Positions 8,356 to 17,437 of a DNA stretch of 64,000 nucleotides are shown piece by piece. The DNA is from Vibrio maerlii. Lineage in GTDB: Bacteria > Pseudomonadota > Gammaproteobacteria > Enterobacterales > Vibrionaceae. How positions within the stretch are numbered: the first letter of the stretch is position 1; each line of letters starts with the position of its first letter. A program made the position numbers and the translations under genes. The stretch lies in assembly GCF_003415655.1 (NCBI RefSeq), contig NZ_QRHC01000008.1, forward strand, positions 171,296 through 235,295, read 5' to 3'. Under the pieces are notes generated by a model, which did no database searches, was not told where the DNA came from, and worked only from the letters and a program-made list of their open reading frames with translations.

Positions 8356-9939
8356 GTGAATCCGACACAACAATTTGCCATTGAGCTCCAGCAGATTGAC
8401 AAGCGTTTTGGTGCCGTACACGCCAACCGTGCTATCGATCTAAAAGTTCCTGCTGGCACAATTCACGGTATTATCGGTGAAAATGGTGCTGGTAAATCCA
8501 CTCTAATGAGTATCATCTACGGCTTTTATCATGCCGACTCTGGTGAAATGCTCGTAAACCATCAACCTTATAAGCCAGCAAACTCGCAAGAAGCGATTTC
8601 AGCAGGCATTGGTATGGTTCACCAGCACTTCATGTTAGTTGAAACCTTCACCGTTCTGGAGAACATCGTTCTTGGTGCTGAAGATGGTTGGAAACTAAAT
8701 GAGAGCCTACGTGCAGCACGTAAGAAACTAAAGGCGCTTGCTGAAGACTACGGCCTAGAAGTACCTCTTGATGAAGTGGTGGGTAACCTACCTGTTGGCC
8801 TCCAACAACGCGTAGAGATCCTAAAAGCCCTGTATCGTGGTGCGAAGATCCTGATTCTTGATGAACCAACGGGTGTATTGACACCACAAGAAGCAGACCA
8901 CCTATTCAAAATTCTTGATAAACTGCGCGCTCAAGGTACAACGATCATGATCATCACGCACAAACTGCGTGAAGTCCTTGCGATTACCGATAACGTATCT
9001 GTCATGCGCCAAGGTGCAATGGTTGAACACGTCGTCACTGCTGAAACCGATAAAGAACAGCTTGCTGAACTGATGGTTGGCCGCAAGGTTCGTTTGAAGG
9101 TTGAAAAGCAAGCCTCTTCACCGAAGAAAGAGCTGATTAAAGTCAATGACCTAAGCTACTTTGATGACGCTGGCGTTGAGCGTGTTAAATCAGCAAACTT
9201 CTCTGTACGCCAAGGTGAAGTTGTGGGTATTGCCGGTGTATCTGGCAATGGTCAATCCGAACTTCTTGGCTTACTTTCTGGTATTTTGACACCACATTCT
9301 GGTTCTATCGAGCTCAACGGAAAGACAATCACACCAGAATCTAATCTATGCCCGCAACAGGTACGTGCTAACGGCGTAGGACACATCCCAGAAGACCGTC
9401 ATAAACAAGGCCTTATTAACAAATTTGAAGCGAAAGAAGCTTATATTCTGGGCTACCACAACAAGCCTGAATACAATAAAGGCTTGCTCCAAGACAAGAA
9501 AGCGATTGAAGAAGCCTGTCAAACCAGTATGGATAAGTGGGACGTTCGCCCAAACGACACTAACCTAAAGACAGCAAACTTCTCTGGTGGTAACCAGCAG
9601 AAACTGGTCATCGCTCGTGAGATGGAGCAAGACCCTGATGTTATTCTGATCGGTCAACCGACTCGCGGTGTGGACATCGGTGCTATTGAATACATCCACC
9701 AGCAAGTCATTGCTGCTCGTGATGCCGATAAAGCAGTACTACTCGTATCGGTAGAGCTTGATGAGATTCTAGCCCTTTCTGATCGAATTTTAGTGGTGTT
9801 TGATGGTGCCATCGTTGGTGAGGTTTCCGCCAAGCAAGCTGATGAGAAGACACTAGGTCTAATGATGGCGAACATCATGCCAGATCACCTCAAGAACCCA
9901 ACTCAACAAGATAATACAACTCAAGAGGACGTGGCATGA
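8356..9939 (+). CDS. Nucleoside ABC importer, double-domain ATPase
   Basis: Cytoplasmic ATPase with two fused nucleotide-binding domains (527 residues), as in sugar and nucleoside CUT2-like importers. Domain 1 has Walker A GENGAGKST (41-49), degenerate signature PVGLQQR and Walker B LILDEPTG. Domain 2 has a degenerate Walker A GVSGNGQSE, signature FSGGNQQK and ILIGQPTRGVD. The asymmetric degeneration is normal for this family. It starts with GTG at 8356, preceded by AGGA, and overlaps the next gene by four bases, so translation is coupled. Confidence 0.92.
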   Translation: MNPTQQFAIELQQIDKRFGAVHANRAIDLKVPAGTIHGIIGENGAGKSTLMSIIYGFYHADSGEMLVNHQPYKPANSQEAISAGIGMVHQHFMLVETFTVLENIVLGAEDGWKLNESLRAARKKLKALAEDYGLEVPLDEVVGNLPVGLQQRVEILKALYRGAKILILDEPTGVLTPQEADHLFKILDKLRAQGTTIMIITHKLREVLAITDNVSVMRQGAMVEHVVTAETDKEQLAELMVGRKVRLKVEKQASSPKKELIKVNDLSYFDDAGVERVKSANFSVRQGEVVGIAGVSGNGQSELLGLLSGILTPHSGSIELNGKTITPESNLCPQQVRANGVGHIPEDRHKQGLINKFEAKEAYILGYHNKPEYNKGLLQDKKAIEEACQTSMDKWDVRPNDTNLKTANFSGGNQQKLVIAREMEQDPDVILIGQPTRGVDIGAIEYIHQQVIAARDADKAVLLVSVELDEILALSDRILVVFDGAIVGEVSAKQADEKTLGLMMANIMPDHLKNPTQQDNTTQEDVA

Positions 9940-11048
9940 GTCAGGCAAAAGTCCCTGCTTGGGTAACCGTGGCATTACTGCCTGCGATTAACGTACTGGT
10001 TGCCTTTCTAGTTTCAGCTTTGCTGTTTATGTACATCGATATCAACCCTATTGATGCGGCAAAAGTGATGTGGACAGGTGCATTCGGCTACGCTGAAGGC
10101 TTTGGCTACACACTTTATTACGCAACCGGCTTTATCTTTACCGGTCTTGCTGTTGCTGTGGCGTTTCACGCTGGCCTATTTAACATCGGTGGTGAAGGCC
10201 AAGCTTACATTGGTGGGCTAGGTGTTGGCTTAATCTGTCTAACATTGGGTGAATTCGCTCCTTGGTACATTGTGTTCCCTGTAGCGATCATCGTAGGTGG
10301 TCTCTTTGGTGCTGCTTGGGCATTTATCCCAGCTTACCTTCAAGCAAAACGCGGTTCACACATCGTAATCACCACCATTATGTTCAACTTTATTGCTTCT
10401 TCTTTGATGGCATACCTGCTGGTTGATGTATTGAAGCCAGAAGGCACGATGGCGACAGAAAGCCGTGTATTCGCAGTAAGCAGCTGGCTACCAAAAATGC
10501 ACGATGTACTAAGTATATTTGGCATTGAGATGGCAGCAAGCCCACTGAACTTGAGCTTCTTCTTCGCTCTACTTTGCTGTGTATTTGTATGGCTGTTTAT
10601 CTGGCATTCTCGCTGGGGTTATGAGATCCGCTCTGTTGGCTCAAACCCATCTGCAGCTGGTTATGCGGGTATCAAGTACGTGAAGGTGATTGTAATCACT
10701 ATGCTTATTTCGGGCATGCTGGCAGGCTTCTTCGGGCTTAACGTACTTCAAGGTGAGCTTCACCAGATCAAGCTGAACTTCGTTGAAGGCTTTGGCTTTA
10801 CAGGTATCGCGGTAGCGCTTATGGGCCGTAACCACCCTATCGGTGTTCTACTGGCAAGTTTACTGTTCGGCTTCCTATATCAGGGTGGTGCCGAACTAAG
10901 CTTTGAATACGGTGTTGACCGCAACATCGTTGTTGTATTGCAAGGCCTAGTTATCTTGTTCTCTGGTGCACTTGAGCACATGTTCCGCCCATCTCTAGAA
11001 CGAACTTACCTCAAGTTCTTCGCTAAACCTGCACAAGGAGCAGCATAA
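9936..11048 (+). CDS. Nucleoside ABC importer permease, subunit 1
   Basis: Inner-membrane permease of 370 residues from the branched-chain-amino-acid/ribose-type permease family (BPD_transp_2). About ten hydrophobic segments are visible, and GGEGQAYIGGLGVG and SVGSNPSAAGYAGI are typical internal motifs, the latter in the ATPase-contacting region. It overlaps the ATPase gene (ATGA) and is followed after two bases by the second permease, which it should pair with. Confidence 0.92.
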   Translation: MSQAKVPAWVTVALLPAINVLVAFLVSALLFMYIDINPIDAAKVMWTGAFGYAEGFGYTLYYATGFIFTGLAVAVAFHAGLFNIGGEGQAYIGGLGVGLICLTLGEFAPWYIVFPVAIIVGGLFGAAWAFIPAYLQAKRGSHIVITTIMFNFIASSLMAYLLVDVLKPEGTMATESRVFAVSSWLPKMHDVLSIFGIEMAASPLNLSFFFALLCCVFVWLFIWHSRWGYEIRSVGSNPSAAGYAGIKYVKVIVITMLISGMLAGFFGLNVLQGELHQIKLNFVEGFGFTGIAVALMGRNHPIGVLLASLLFGFLYQGGAELSFEYGVDRNIVVVLQGLVILFSGALEHMFRPSLERTYLKFFAKPAQGAA

Positions 11049-11050
11049 TC

Positions 11051-12016
11051 ATGTTTGAAACGATTATCCTTATGCTGGATGCAACCCTACGTGTTGCAAC
11101 TCCGCTAATTTTGGCTTCACTTGCAGGTATGTTCTGTGAACGTGCAGGTATCGTAAACATTGCACTTGAAGGTAAGCTTCTGGCTGCGGCGTTTGCTGGC
11201 GCTGCGACAGCGCACGTAACAGGTTCGGCATTTGCTGGCCTATTTGCTGGTGTCGGTATCTCTGTTCTGCTTGCGCTACTTCACGGCTTTGCGTCTATCA
11301 CACACCGTGGTGACCAAGTTGTGAGTGGTATGGCTATCAACATCCTAGCAGCAGGTTTAACAGTGACCTTAGGTCGTCACTGGTTCCATCAAGGTGGTCA
11401 AACACCGGCACTTTCTGGTGATGCGCGCTTCGCACCAATCACCTTCCCTGGTGCTGACGCGCTTGCTGATGTGCCTGTACTTGGCCTTCTTTACTCAGAA
11501 CTTATCAGCGGTCACTCGTTTATTGTCTACCTAGTGGTATTCATCGTTCCTGCAGCTTGGTTCTTGATGTTCCGCACCCGCTTTGGCTTACGCCTTCGCG
11601 CAGTAGGTGAATCACCAAATGCAGTTGATACGGCGGGTATCTCTGTAACAGGTATGCGCTACGCAGCCGTTGCGATTTGTGGTGTGCTTGTGGGTATTGG
11701 CGGTGTTTACCTTTCTGTAGCTCAAACCGCTCAGTTCATTCCAAACATGAGTGCAGGTAAAGGCTATATGGCACTTGCTGCCCTTATCTTTGGTAAGTGG
11801 CGTCCATTCACTGCTATGGGTGCATGTCTGCTGTTTGGTTTCCTAGATGCATTAGCAATTCGTCTACAGGGTGTTTCAATTGGTGACTTCCCTATCCCAG
11901 TACAAGCAATCGAAGCGATTCCTTACGTACTAACGGTATTCCTACTTGCTGGCTTTATTGGTAAGGCCATTGCACCAAAAGCAATTGGTGTTCCTTACAG
12001 CAAAGAGCGTGAGTAA
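11051..12016 (+). CDS. Nucleoside ABC importer permease, subunit 2
   Basis: A 321-residue inner-membrane permease paralogous to the preceding one. It contains GMFCERAGIVNIALEGKLL near the N-terminus and AVGESPNAVDTAGISV, the equivalent of the motif in subunit 1. An AGGAG sequence in the end of the upstream gene serves as SD. It is the last gene of the importer operon; an 8-bp tandem repeat array begins one base after the stop codon and a strong terminator follows. Confidence 0.92.
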   Translation: MFETIILMLDATLRVATPLILASLAGMFCERAGIVNIALEGKLLAAAFAGAATAHVTGSAFAGLFAGVGISVLLALLHGFASITHRGDQVVSGMAINILAAGLTVTLGRHWFHQGGQTPALSGDARFAPITFPGADALADVPVLGLLYSELISGHSFIVYLVVFIVPAAWFLMFRTRFGLRLRAVGESPNAVDTAGISVTGMRYAAVAICGVLVGIGGVYLSVAQTAQFIPNMSAGKGYMALAALIFGKWRPFTAMGACLLFGFLDALAIRLQGVSIGDFPIPVQAIEAIPYVLTVFLLAGFIGKAIAPKAIGVPYSKERE

Positions 12017-12093
12017 GAGCTAGAAAACTAGAAAACTAGAAAACTAGAGAGCTAGAGAGCTAGAGAGCTAGAGAGCTAGAGAGCTAGAGAGCT
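12017..12093. repeat. 8-bp tandem repeat array (CTAGAAAA then CTAGAGAG units)
   Basis: CTAG occurs nine times at exact 8-bp steps from 12020 to 12084. The first three units read CTAGAAAA and the rest CTAGAGAG. The array lies between the permease stop codon and the operon terminator, so it is transcribed as 3' UTR. The same unit makes the long array at 63854-64000. Confidence 0.95.
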
Positions 12094-12099
12094 TATTGA

Positions 12100-12134
12100 A
12101 GAGGGTTGATGTGAAAGCATCAACCCTCTTTTTT
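12100..12134 (+). terminator. Terminator of the nucleoside ABC importer operon
   Basis: A perfect 12-bp stem (AGAGGGTTGATG with CATCAACCCTCT) and loop TGAAAG, followed by six Ts. Confidence 0.93.
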
Positions 12135-12340
12135 ATATACCTTACGAAGGCAAACACACCAAAAGCATAAATAAAAACACAGAAGCTAGTCATACAAATA
12201 TCAAATAACAACCTATCAAGCCTTAAATTTGGTCAAATATATAAATAGAATTTATTAGAAAACACTAGCTGGCTTTATTGTTGTAAAGTCATACAAATCC
12301 AATAATACCCTCATCAGCCAGGAGGCACACACCTCGCAAG
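12135..12340 (+). promoter_or_regulatory. AT-rich upstream region of the surface-protein locus
   Basis: A gene-free stretch before the secreted repeat protein. The 12-mer AGTCATACAAAT occurs twice (12188-12199 and 12287-12298), 99 bp apart. A strong AGGAGG lies at 12320-12325. No confident -35/-10 pair was recognised. Confidence 0.35.
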
Positions 12341-13711
12341 ATGCCCCAACTTATTAAGATGAGAACTCAAATGAAAGCTTCTATCCTAGCCGTTACCATA
12401 TCTTCGCTGCTATCTGCTCACGCTATTGCATCAACACCTAAAGTTGATGTCGAACTAGCTAACTCACATACTAACCAGCTAATCACAGATCAAATGGGTT
12501 TTGTTGATGCGTCTGTTCAAGCTCAGCTCAATGCACAACATGCAAACGCTGTAGCTGGTACAACTGCCACTTTGGATGACGTGAACTACGAAAAACAAGC
12601 AAATGGAACTTGGGCTGCAGTAGGCGCAGCATCTGCTACCTTGGTGGCGGGCCTATTGAGTTCTTCGTCTACTTCTAGTAACAGCGATGGCAACGACACT
12701 CCACCGGCTCTTCCACTAGATTCATTGGCTATGGATGACTTAGGCACCTGGGAAGGTGATAACAGTGGCTATGTACTAACAGTAGCAGGTGAGAGCATTC
12801 ACGTTGATGCCGAAAATGTTGTAGATAATGGTAACGGAACAGCTACGATTACTGTCGATGACCAAAAACTTACGCTAGGCATCAATGGAGACACGATCTA
12901 CTGGGTAGACCAAGTTGAGCACCCTGAAGTCGAGGCTCCTGAATTTGGTGATGACCGCCCAGAGATGGAAGAGCGTGACCTTACCGTTAAGATCGTTAAC
13001 GGTGAAATCCACATCATTGATGAAAACACCAGTGAGTGGGTAGGTACGGTTCAGCGTAAAGATGGCGAGCTTGTGTTCATCGGCAACGGTGACTTCAATA
13101 AAACTCTACTTAAAGTTGAAGGCGATTTAGAAGCCGATGGCACTGCAGCTATCGTTAAAGGCAACGCTGAGTGGGTGGCAACGATTGAGCGCGTAGACAA
13201 TGGTTTTGAGCTTACAGGCAAGAATGGAACAATTGTAGTTAACAGCCCTCGCCCAAATTTACCTACTTCTCCTGAGCACCCAGACTTGGAAGTTGATGAT
13301 ACCCCACGTTGGGCTCCTGAATTCGGCGATGACCGCCCAGAGATGGAAGAGCGTGACCTTACCATTAAGATCGTTAACGGTGAAATCCACATCATTGATG
13401 AAAATACCAGTGAGTGGGTAGGTACGGTTCAGCGTAAAGATGGCGAGCTTGTGTTCATAGGTAATGGTGATTTTGAGAAAACTCTACTAAAAGTTGAAGG
13501 CGATATTTCTTCTGACCAATTCGCTTTAGTCAAGGGTAATGGTCAATGGGTAGCAACGGTTTCAAAAGTAGAGAATGGTTTACGTGTACAAACTAAGAAT
13601 CACGACCATGTTTTCGATGGTTCTAACATTGACCGCAGCAAGCTACAAAATATTAACCCAACTAAACTACAAAAAGCGAAATCAGCAATTCAACAACGCT
13701 TACGTGGCTAA
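12341..13711 (+). CDS. Secreted protein with duplicated domain, unknown function
   Basis: I do not recognise this 456-residue protein. A signal peptide is clear (core ILAVTISSLLSAHAIA). The start is uncertain: ATG 12341 is 15 nt from AGGAGG, while ATG 12371 gives a tighter signal peptide. A Ser/Thr/Asn linker (about 105-120) follows a small hydrophobic patch. Two copies of a domain begin at residues 199 and 325 (126-residue period); the first 64 residues of each differ at only about two positions. The C-terminus IDRSK...AIQQRLRG resembles that of the lipoprotein at 44375. A barrel gene follows. It is probably an exported or surface protein. Confidence 0.8.
   Translation: MPQLIKMRTQMKASILAVTISSLLSAHAIASTPKVDVELANSHTNQLITDQMGFVDASVQAQLNAQHANAVAGTTATLDDVNYEKQANGTWAAVGAASATLVAGLLSSSSTSSNSDGNDTPPALPLDSLAMDDLGTWEGDNSGYVLTVAGESIHVDAENVVDNGNGTATITVDDQKLTLGINGDTIYWVDQVEHPEVEAPEFGDDRPEMEERDLTVKIVNGEIHIIDENTSEWVGTVQRKDGELVFIGNGDFNKTLLKVEGDLEADGTAAIVKGNAEWVATIERVDNGFELTGKNGTIVVNSPRPNLPTSPEHPDLEVDDTPRWAPEFGDDRPEMEERDLTIKIVNGEIHIIDENTSEWVGTVQRKDGELVFIGNGDFEKTLLKVEGDISSDQFALVKGNGQWVATVSKVENGLRVQTKNHDHVFDGSNIDRSKLQNINPTKLQKAKSAIQQRLRG
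12935..13690 (+). repeat. Two 378-bp in-frame repeats within the secreted protein gene
   Basis: Copy 1 starts at 12935 and copy 2 at 13313. Roughly the first 190 bp are nearly identical at DNA level, including synonymous sites; the remainder aligns only at protein level (AIVKGNAEWVATI against ALVKGNGQWVATV). That mosaic pattern points to recent gene conversion or partial duplication. Confidence 0.85.
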
Positions 13712-13734
13712 GCCAATCACTAATTAAAAAGACT

Positions 13735-13766
13735 AAACCCGGTAATTTCTATTGCCGGGTTTTATT
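13735..13766 (+). terminator. Hairpin with T tract between repeat-protein and barrel genes
   Basis: AAACCCGG pairs with CCGGGTTT around twelve bases and is followed by TTTTATTT. It lies 23 nt after the repeat-protein stop and 45 nt before the barrel start. It may be a partial terminator that gives less barrel than repeat protein. Confidence 0.7.
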
Positions 13767-13811
13767 TACCACCCACTCTTTGCTATGGAAAGCGCTTCAG
13801 GATTTAAAGAT

Positions 13812-14540
13812 ATGAAACGCCTTCTTCTACTCGCTACACCGCTACTCTCTTTTCAATCTATTGCCAACGACACCTTAATCGAATCTATTGAACGCTTTAC
13901 TGATATCTTCTCAGTCAGTCTTTCTCAAAGCCCAGATAATGATAAAACAGTTGCAACGTTAGATATTAACTACCAGCTCACTGATCAGTTTCGTATTTTT
14001 GGTGAAGTTGATACCCGGGATTATTGGCAAGCAGGTTTAGGGTACTCATTTTGGCAAGGGGATACTTATTACACGGAGAACAACTTAAAAGTCAGTGAGC
14101 ATGAAATTAATACAGGGATCTTTGCAGCAAAACTCATTCACGAGCAATGGACTCTTCTAGCTGAACTAAACTACAACTTCATGGATAAAGATTCTGAGTT
14201 TGATAATGCAGCTAGTAAAGTTCAGTTCAACATAGCTGATACATTTGACTATGGTATCGGCACACTATGGAGCCCTGTTAAATACGTAGACATTTTATAT
14301 AAATTCAATCACGAAATTGGCGTTACAAAAGATTCGCGTAACTTGTACGTCAAAAACGATTATCCGATTCTAGGTATAGATTCTGGACATTACAAAAACA
14401 AAGATAGGTTTAACCACCATTACCATGAAGTTGCTATGTTTCTGAACCTCAAATACCTTAAGCCATCTGTAACTTACACATTCGACCTAGAATATTCTGA
14501 CAACAATTTTGTAGAATTCGGCTTAGCGTTCGACTTTTAA
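13812..14540 (+). CDS. Outer-membrane beta-barrel protein, unknown function
   Basis: A 242-residue protein with a signal peptide (MKRLLLLATPLLSFQSIAND). Alternating hydrophobic/polar strands rich in Tyr, Phe and Trp follow (GEVDTRDYWQAGLGYSFW and others), and it ends FVEFGLAFDF, the aromatic C-terminal signature recognised by the BAM complex. ATG 13812 is preferred over the in-frame upstream ATG 13752 because it begins the signal peptide and has AGGA upstream. It is probably co-transcribed with the repeat protein through a leaky hairpin. Its stop overlaps the convergent LysR gene. Function is not recognised. Confidence 0.82.
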   Translation: MKRLLLLATPLLSFQSIANDTLIESIERFTDIFSVSLSQSPDNDKTVATLDINYQLTDQFRIFGEVDTRDYWQAGLGYSFWQGDTYYTENNLKVSEHEINTGIFAAKLIHEQWTLLAELNYNFMDKDSEFDNAASKVQFNIADTFDYGIGTLWSPVKYVDILYKFNHEIGVTKDSRNLYVKNDYPILGIDSGHYKNKDRFNHHYHEVAMFLNLKYLKPSVTYTFDLEYSDNNFVEFGLAFDF

Positions 14541-15367
14541 CTATTCAAATACCCACGAATCATATCCCGCAACGCTTGATGCTGGCCGTTGGTTTGATAC
14601 TTTTTGTGGAAGACCAACTCAAATTCAACGGGGCGCAATTCAAAGGGTGGTTCGTGGATTTTAAAGCCCATACCTTTGGCCAGGTGCGTCATTGTTTTAG
14701 GTAAAGCAGCGATATAACTCGTTCCTTTCAATGCCAACAATAAATTGGTGACGTTTCTTACCTCGATAGCAACATCTCGATTGAAGGCTTTCTCCGATAA
14801 AAAATCAACAATAGGGACGTCTTGGCGCAAGAGCTTCAACGTAATGTGCTTGCCCTCTAAAAATGCCTCCATAGAGAGCTTTTCTGGATAATCACTCATC
14901 TCAGGGTCGGTAATAAAAATGATTCTATCTGTTGTTGCTTTTTCAAACGCCAAGCTAGCTTGCTTGGGAATACCTGCATCAATCACTAGGTCGACTCGGT
15001 TCATGCGAATATCTTCAACAATATCATCCACTGAGACCGGAGCTTCAATGAGCAGTACCCCATCCATCATTGGCAGCTTGTGCAATAAATTAGCTGGGGT
15101 GTAAACAGTAAAGTCACGCTTGGTCGATACCGCACCTTCCATCAGCTCCAATGCTTCACCTAGCTGTCGAGCCAATTTGTGAGCCATAGAAGTCGGTTCA
15201 ATCGCGCGTCCGACTCGAACAAATAGTGGATAGCCAACAATTTTTTCGAAACGCTTGATTGCTGCACTGACAGCCGGTTGGGTTAACTCTAATGCTTCCG
15301 CCGCTTTGGTGATGGAGTTGAACTGATAGACAGAGAGAAAAGGCTTCACTAAATTCAGGTCAAACAT
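14537..15367 (-). CDS. LysR-family transcriptional regulator
   Basis: A 276-residue DNA-binding regulator. The N-terminal winged helix (SITKAAEALELTQPAVSAAIKRFEK in the family pattern) is followed by a shorter effector domain. The start chosen is ATG 15367, reading MFDLNLVKPFL, with GAGGGAGCC upstream; the longer reading begins in an unlikely N-terminal extension. It converges with the barrel gene, sharing four bases at the stop codons. By position it may control the repeat-protein/barrel pair, but its promoter is on the far side. The ligand is unknown. Confidence 0.88.
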   Translation of the reverse strand: MFDLNLVKPFLSVYQFNSITKAAEALELTQPAVSAAIKRFEKIVGYPLFVRVGRAIEPTSMAHKLARQLGEALELMEGAVSTKRDFTVYTPANLLHKLPMMDGVLLIEAPVSVDDIVEDIRMNRVDLVIDAGIPKQASLAFEKATTDRIIFITDPEMSDYPEKLSMEAFLEGKHITLKLLRQDVPIVDFLSEKAFNRDVAIEVRNVTNLLLALKGTSYIAALPKTMTHLAKGMGFKIHEPPFELRPVEFELVFHKKYQTNGQHQALRDMIRGYLNS

Positions 15368-15457
15368 TGGAGGCTCCCTCAAAGGTAATAGACATAAGTG
15401 TACCAAAAAAGATTCCCGCAAAACGCGGCGAACCTCAATATACACACCTAATTACAA

Positions 15458-15619
15458 TTACTTAGTTAGCTCTCTTTCAGTTTCTACTTTCTTGTCATCT
15501 GCTGATTTGGTTGTGGGTTCTGCTTTGTAAGGGACACAAGAACGCTTTTTGTCAGGCGTTAATCCTAGCTCTTCACACCATGCATCATAACGCGCAATAA
15601 CCCGTTTCAACCATTTCAT
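15458..15619 (-). CDS. DUF5363-type small protein
   Basis: A 53-residue basic and acidic protein starting MKWLKRVIARYDAWCEELGL and continuing TPDKKRSCVPY, with a lysine/glutamate-rich tail. I recognise it as the small Vibrio family annotated DUF5363; no function is known. It has an excellent SD (GGAGGGGGA) ahead of ATG 15619. It lies upstream of, and on the same strand as, the LysR gene, with 90 nt between them. Confidence 0.75.
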   Translation of the reverse strand: MKWLKRVIARYDAWCEELGLTPDKKRSCVPYKAEPTTKSADDKKVETERELTK

Positions 15620-15660
15620 CAGTCCCCCTCCTGTGCACTATCACAACTCGAGAGTAACAA

Positions 15661-15690
15661 AAAAGCCGAACGCAAAATGCGTCCGGCTTT
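15661..15690 (-). terminator. Terminator of prfC
   Basis: AAAGCCG-A-ACGCA pairs with TGCGT-C-CGGCTTT (one mismatch). On the minus strand it is followed by a T run. It is located downstream of prfC beyond the ERIC-like element. Confidence 0.8.
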
Positions 15691-15701
15691 AAAATTACAG
15701 C

Positions 15702-15831
15702 ATATCTTCTAAGTAATTGGGGTTAGAACAAGGCAACAAGCAAATTCAGCCCCATGAGCATAGTCCACTATGTGATTGGGGTGAATTTGTGCTGTTAACG
15801 CAGTAGTCACCCCAAGTACGACGAAGATTAG
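15702..15831. repeat. ERIC-like (IRU) intergenic repeat
   Basis: About 125-130 bp with the ERIC landmarks in order: AAGGCAACAAGC, CCCCATGAGC, TGTGATTGGGGTGA, TTAACGCA and AAGTACGACGA. These align with the classical enterobacterial ERIC consensus recalled from memory. The halves are inverted repeats around a central CATAGTCCACTATG. It sits between the prfC stop codon and its terminator, its edge touching the stop. ERICs are transcribed, non-autonomous palindromic elements known from Vibrio. Confidence 0.75.
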
Positions 15832-17408
15832 TGTTCGCGAGTTGCTCTAAACTCAACATCTGGGAAACGCTCTTGCGCTAGGTTCAGGTTCACCATAGTC
15901 GGTGCGATGTAAGATAGGTTATCACCACCATCAAGCGCTAGGTTTGACTGGTTCTTACGTTTGAACTCTTCGAGCTTCTTCGCATCGTCACACTCAACCC
16001 AACGTGCTGTTGCTACGTTAACGCCTTCGTAGATTGCTTCTACGTTGTATTCTGCTTTTAGACGAGCCACAACCACATCAAACTGAAGCACACCAACCGC
16101 ACCTACAATTAAGTCGTTGTTTTGTAGCGGGCGGAATACCTGTACCGCACCTTCTTCAGAAAGCTGGACCAGACCTTTTAGCAGCTGCTTCTGCTTCAAG
16201 GGATCTTTTAGGCGAATACGACGGAACAGTTCCGGTGCGAAGTTTGGAATACCAGAGAATTTCAGTGCTTCACCTTGAGTGAAGGTATCACCAATCTGGA
16301 TAGTACCGTGGTTGTGTAGGCCTATGATGTCACCCGCATAGGCGTTTTCTGCACGCGCACGGTCGCCCGCCATAAAGGTAACCGCATCGGAGATGCTGAC
16401 CTTTTTACCAGTACGAACGTGGTTCATCTTCATGCCTTGCTTGTAGGTACCGGAAACGATACGCATGAAAGCAATACGGTCACGGTGTTTCGGATCCATG
16501 TTCGCTTGGATCTTGAATACGAAACCAGAGAAGTCTTCTTCTGTCGCTTCAACATCACGCTCTACCGCTTGACGAGTCTTCGGCGCTGGAGCCCATTTCG
16601 TCAGGCCGTCAAGCATGTGGTCAACACCGAAGTTACCCAGTGCAGTACCGAAGTAAACTGGCGTTAGCTCGCCCGCTAGGAATAGGTCTAGATCGAACTC
16701 AGGACACGCGCCCATCACTAGTTCTAGCTCTTCACGCACGCTTTCTGCTAGGTCTGCACCGACTTTCTCATCAAGCTCTGGATTGTCTAGACCTTTGATG
16801 ATACGCACTTCTTGGATCTCGTGACCGTGACCAGATTCATACAGAATCGTTTCATCACGGTGGATGTGATACACACCTTTAAACTCTTTACCACAACCGA
16901 TAGGCCAAGAGATTGGCGCACACGCCATACCCAGTTCGCTTTCTACTTCGTCTAGAACTTCCATTGGGTCACGTACATCACGGTCCAATTTGTTCATGAA
17001 GGTAACGATTGGCGTATCACGTAAACGTGTTACTTCCATTAGCTTACGCGTACGATCCTCGACACCTTTTGCAGCATCGATAACCATCAAACATGAGTCA
17101 ACAGCAGTAAGAGTACGGTAAGTATCTTCCGAGAAGTCTTCGTGTCCAGGAGTATCAAGTAGGTTTACTAGACAGTCATTGTATGGGAACTGCATAACCG
17201 ACGTTGTTACCGAGATACCACGCTCTTTTTCCATCTCCATCCAGTCCGACTTCGCATGCTGTGCTGAGCCACGACCTTTCACCGTACCCGCTTTTTGAAT
17301 CGCGTTTCCGAATAAAAGTACTTTTTCTGTGATGGTGGTTTTACCCGCATCCGGGTGAGAGATAATTGCAAACGTTCTACGTTTGCCAACTTCTTGTTGG
17401 AAAGACAT
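15828..17408 (-). CDS. prfC: Peptide chain release factor 3 (RF3)
   Basis: GTPase that recycles RF1/RF2 from the ribosome after termination. The 526 residues match the family (about 529). The G domain shows the P-loop [23 protein letters not shown] (G3) and MNKLDRD (G4). Domain II and the C-terminal domain follow, with the conserved GVLQFDVV near residue 440. An ERIC-like element abuts its stop codon. A terminator serving rimI lies between it and rimI, so it has its own promoter. Confidence 0.97.
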   Translation of the reverse strand: MSFQQEVGKRRTFAIISHPDAGKTTITEKVLLFGNAIQKAGTVKGRGSAQHAKSDWMEMEKERGISVTTSVMQFPYNDCLVNLLDTPGHEDFSEDTYRTLTAVDSCLMVIDAAKGVEDRTRKLMEVTRLRDTPIVTFMNKLDRDVRDPMEVLDEVESELGMACAPISWPIGCGKEFKGVYHIHRDETILYESGHGHEIQEVRIIKGLDNPELDEKVGADLAESVREELELVMGACPEFDLDLFLAGELTPVYFGTALGNFGVDHMLDGLTKWAPAPKTRQAVERDVEATEEDFSGFVFKIQANMDPKHRDRIAFMRIVSGTYKQGMKMNHVRTGKKVSISDAVTFMAGDRARAENAYAGDIIGLHNHGTIQIGDTFTQGEALKFSGIPNFAPELFRRIRLKDPLKQKQLLKGLVQLSEEGAVQVFRPLQNNDLIVGAVGVLQFDVVVARLKAEYNVEAIYEGVNVATARWVECDDAKKLEEFKRKNQSNLALDGGDNLSYIAPTMVNLNLAQERFPDVEFRATREH

Positions 17409-17437
17409 AACCGCCCTTTACTGATCTAAAGCGTAAA

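Noticed and set aside
13752..13811. Upstream in-frame start for the barrel gene
   Set aside because: The added 20 residues would bury the signal peptide, and the region overlaps the hairpin and its T tract.
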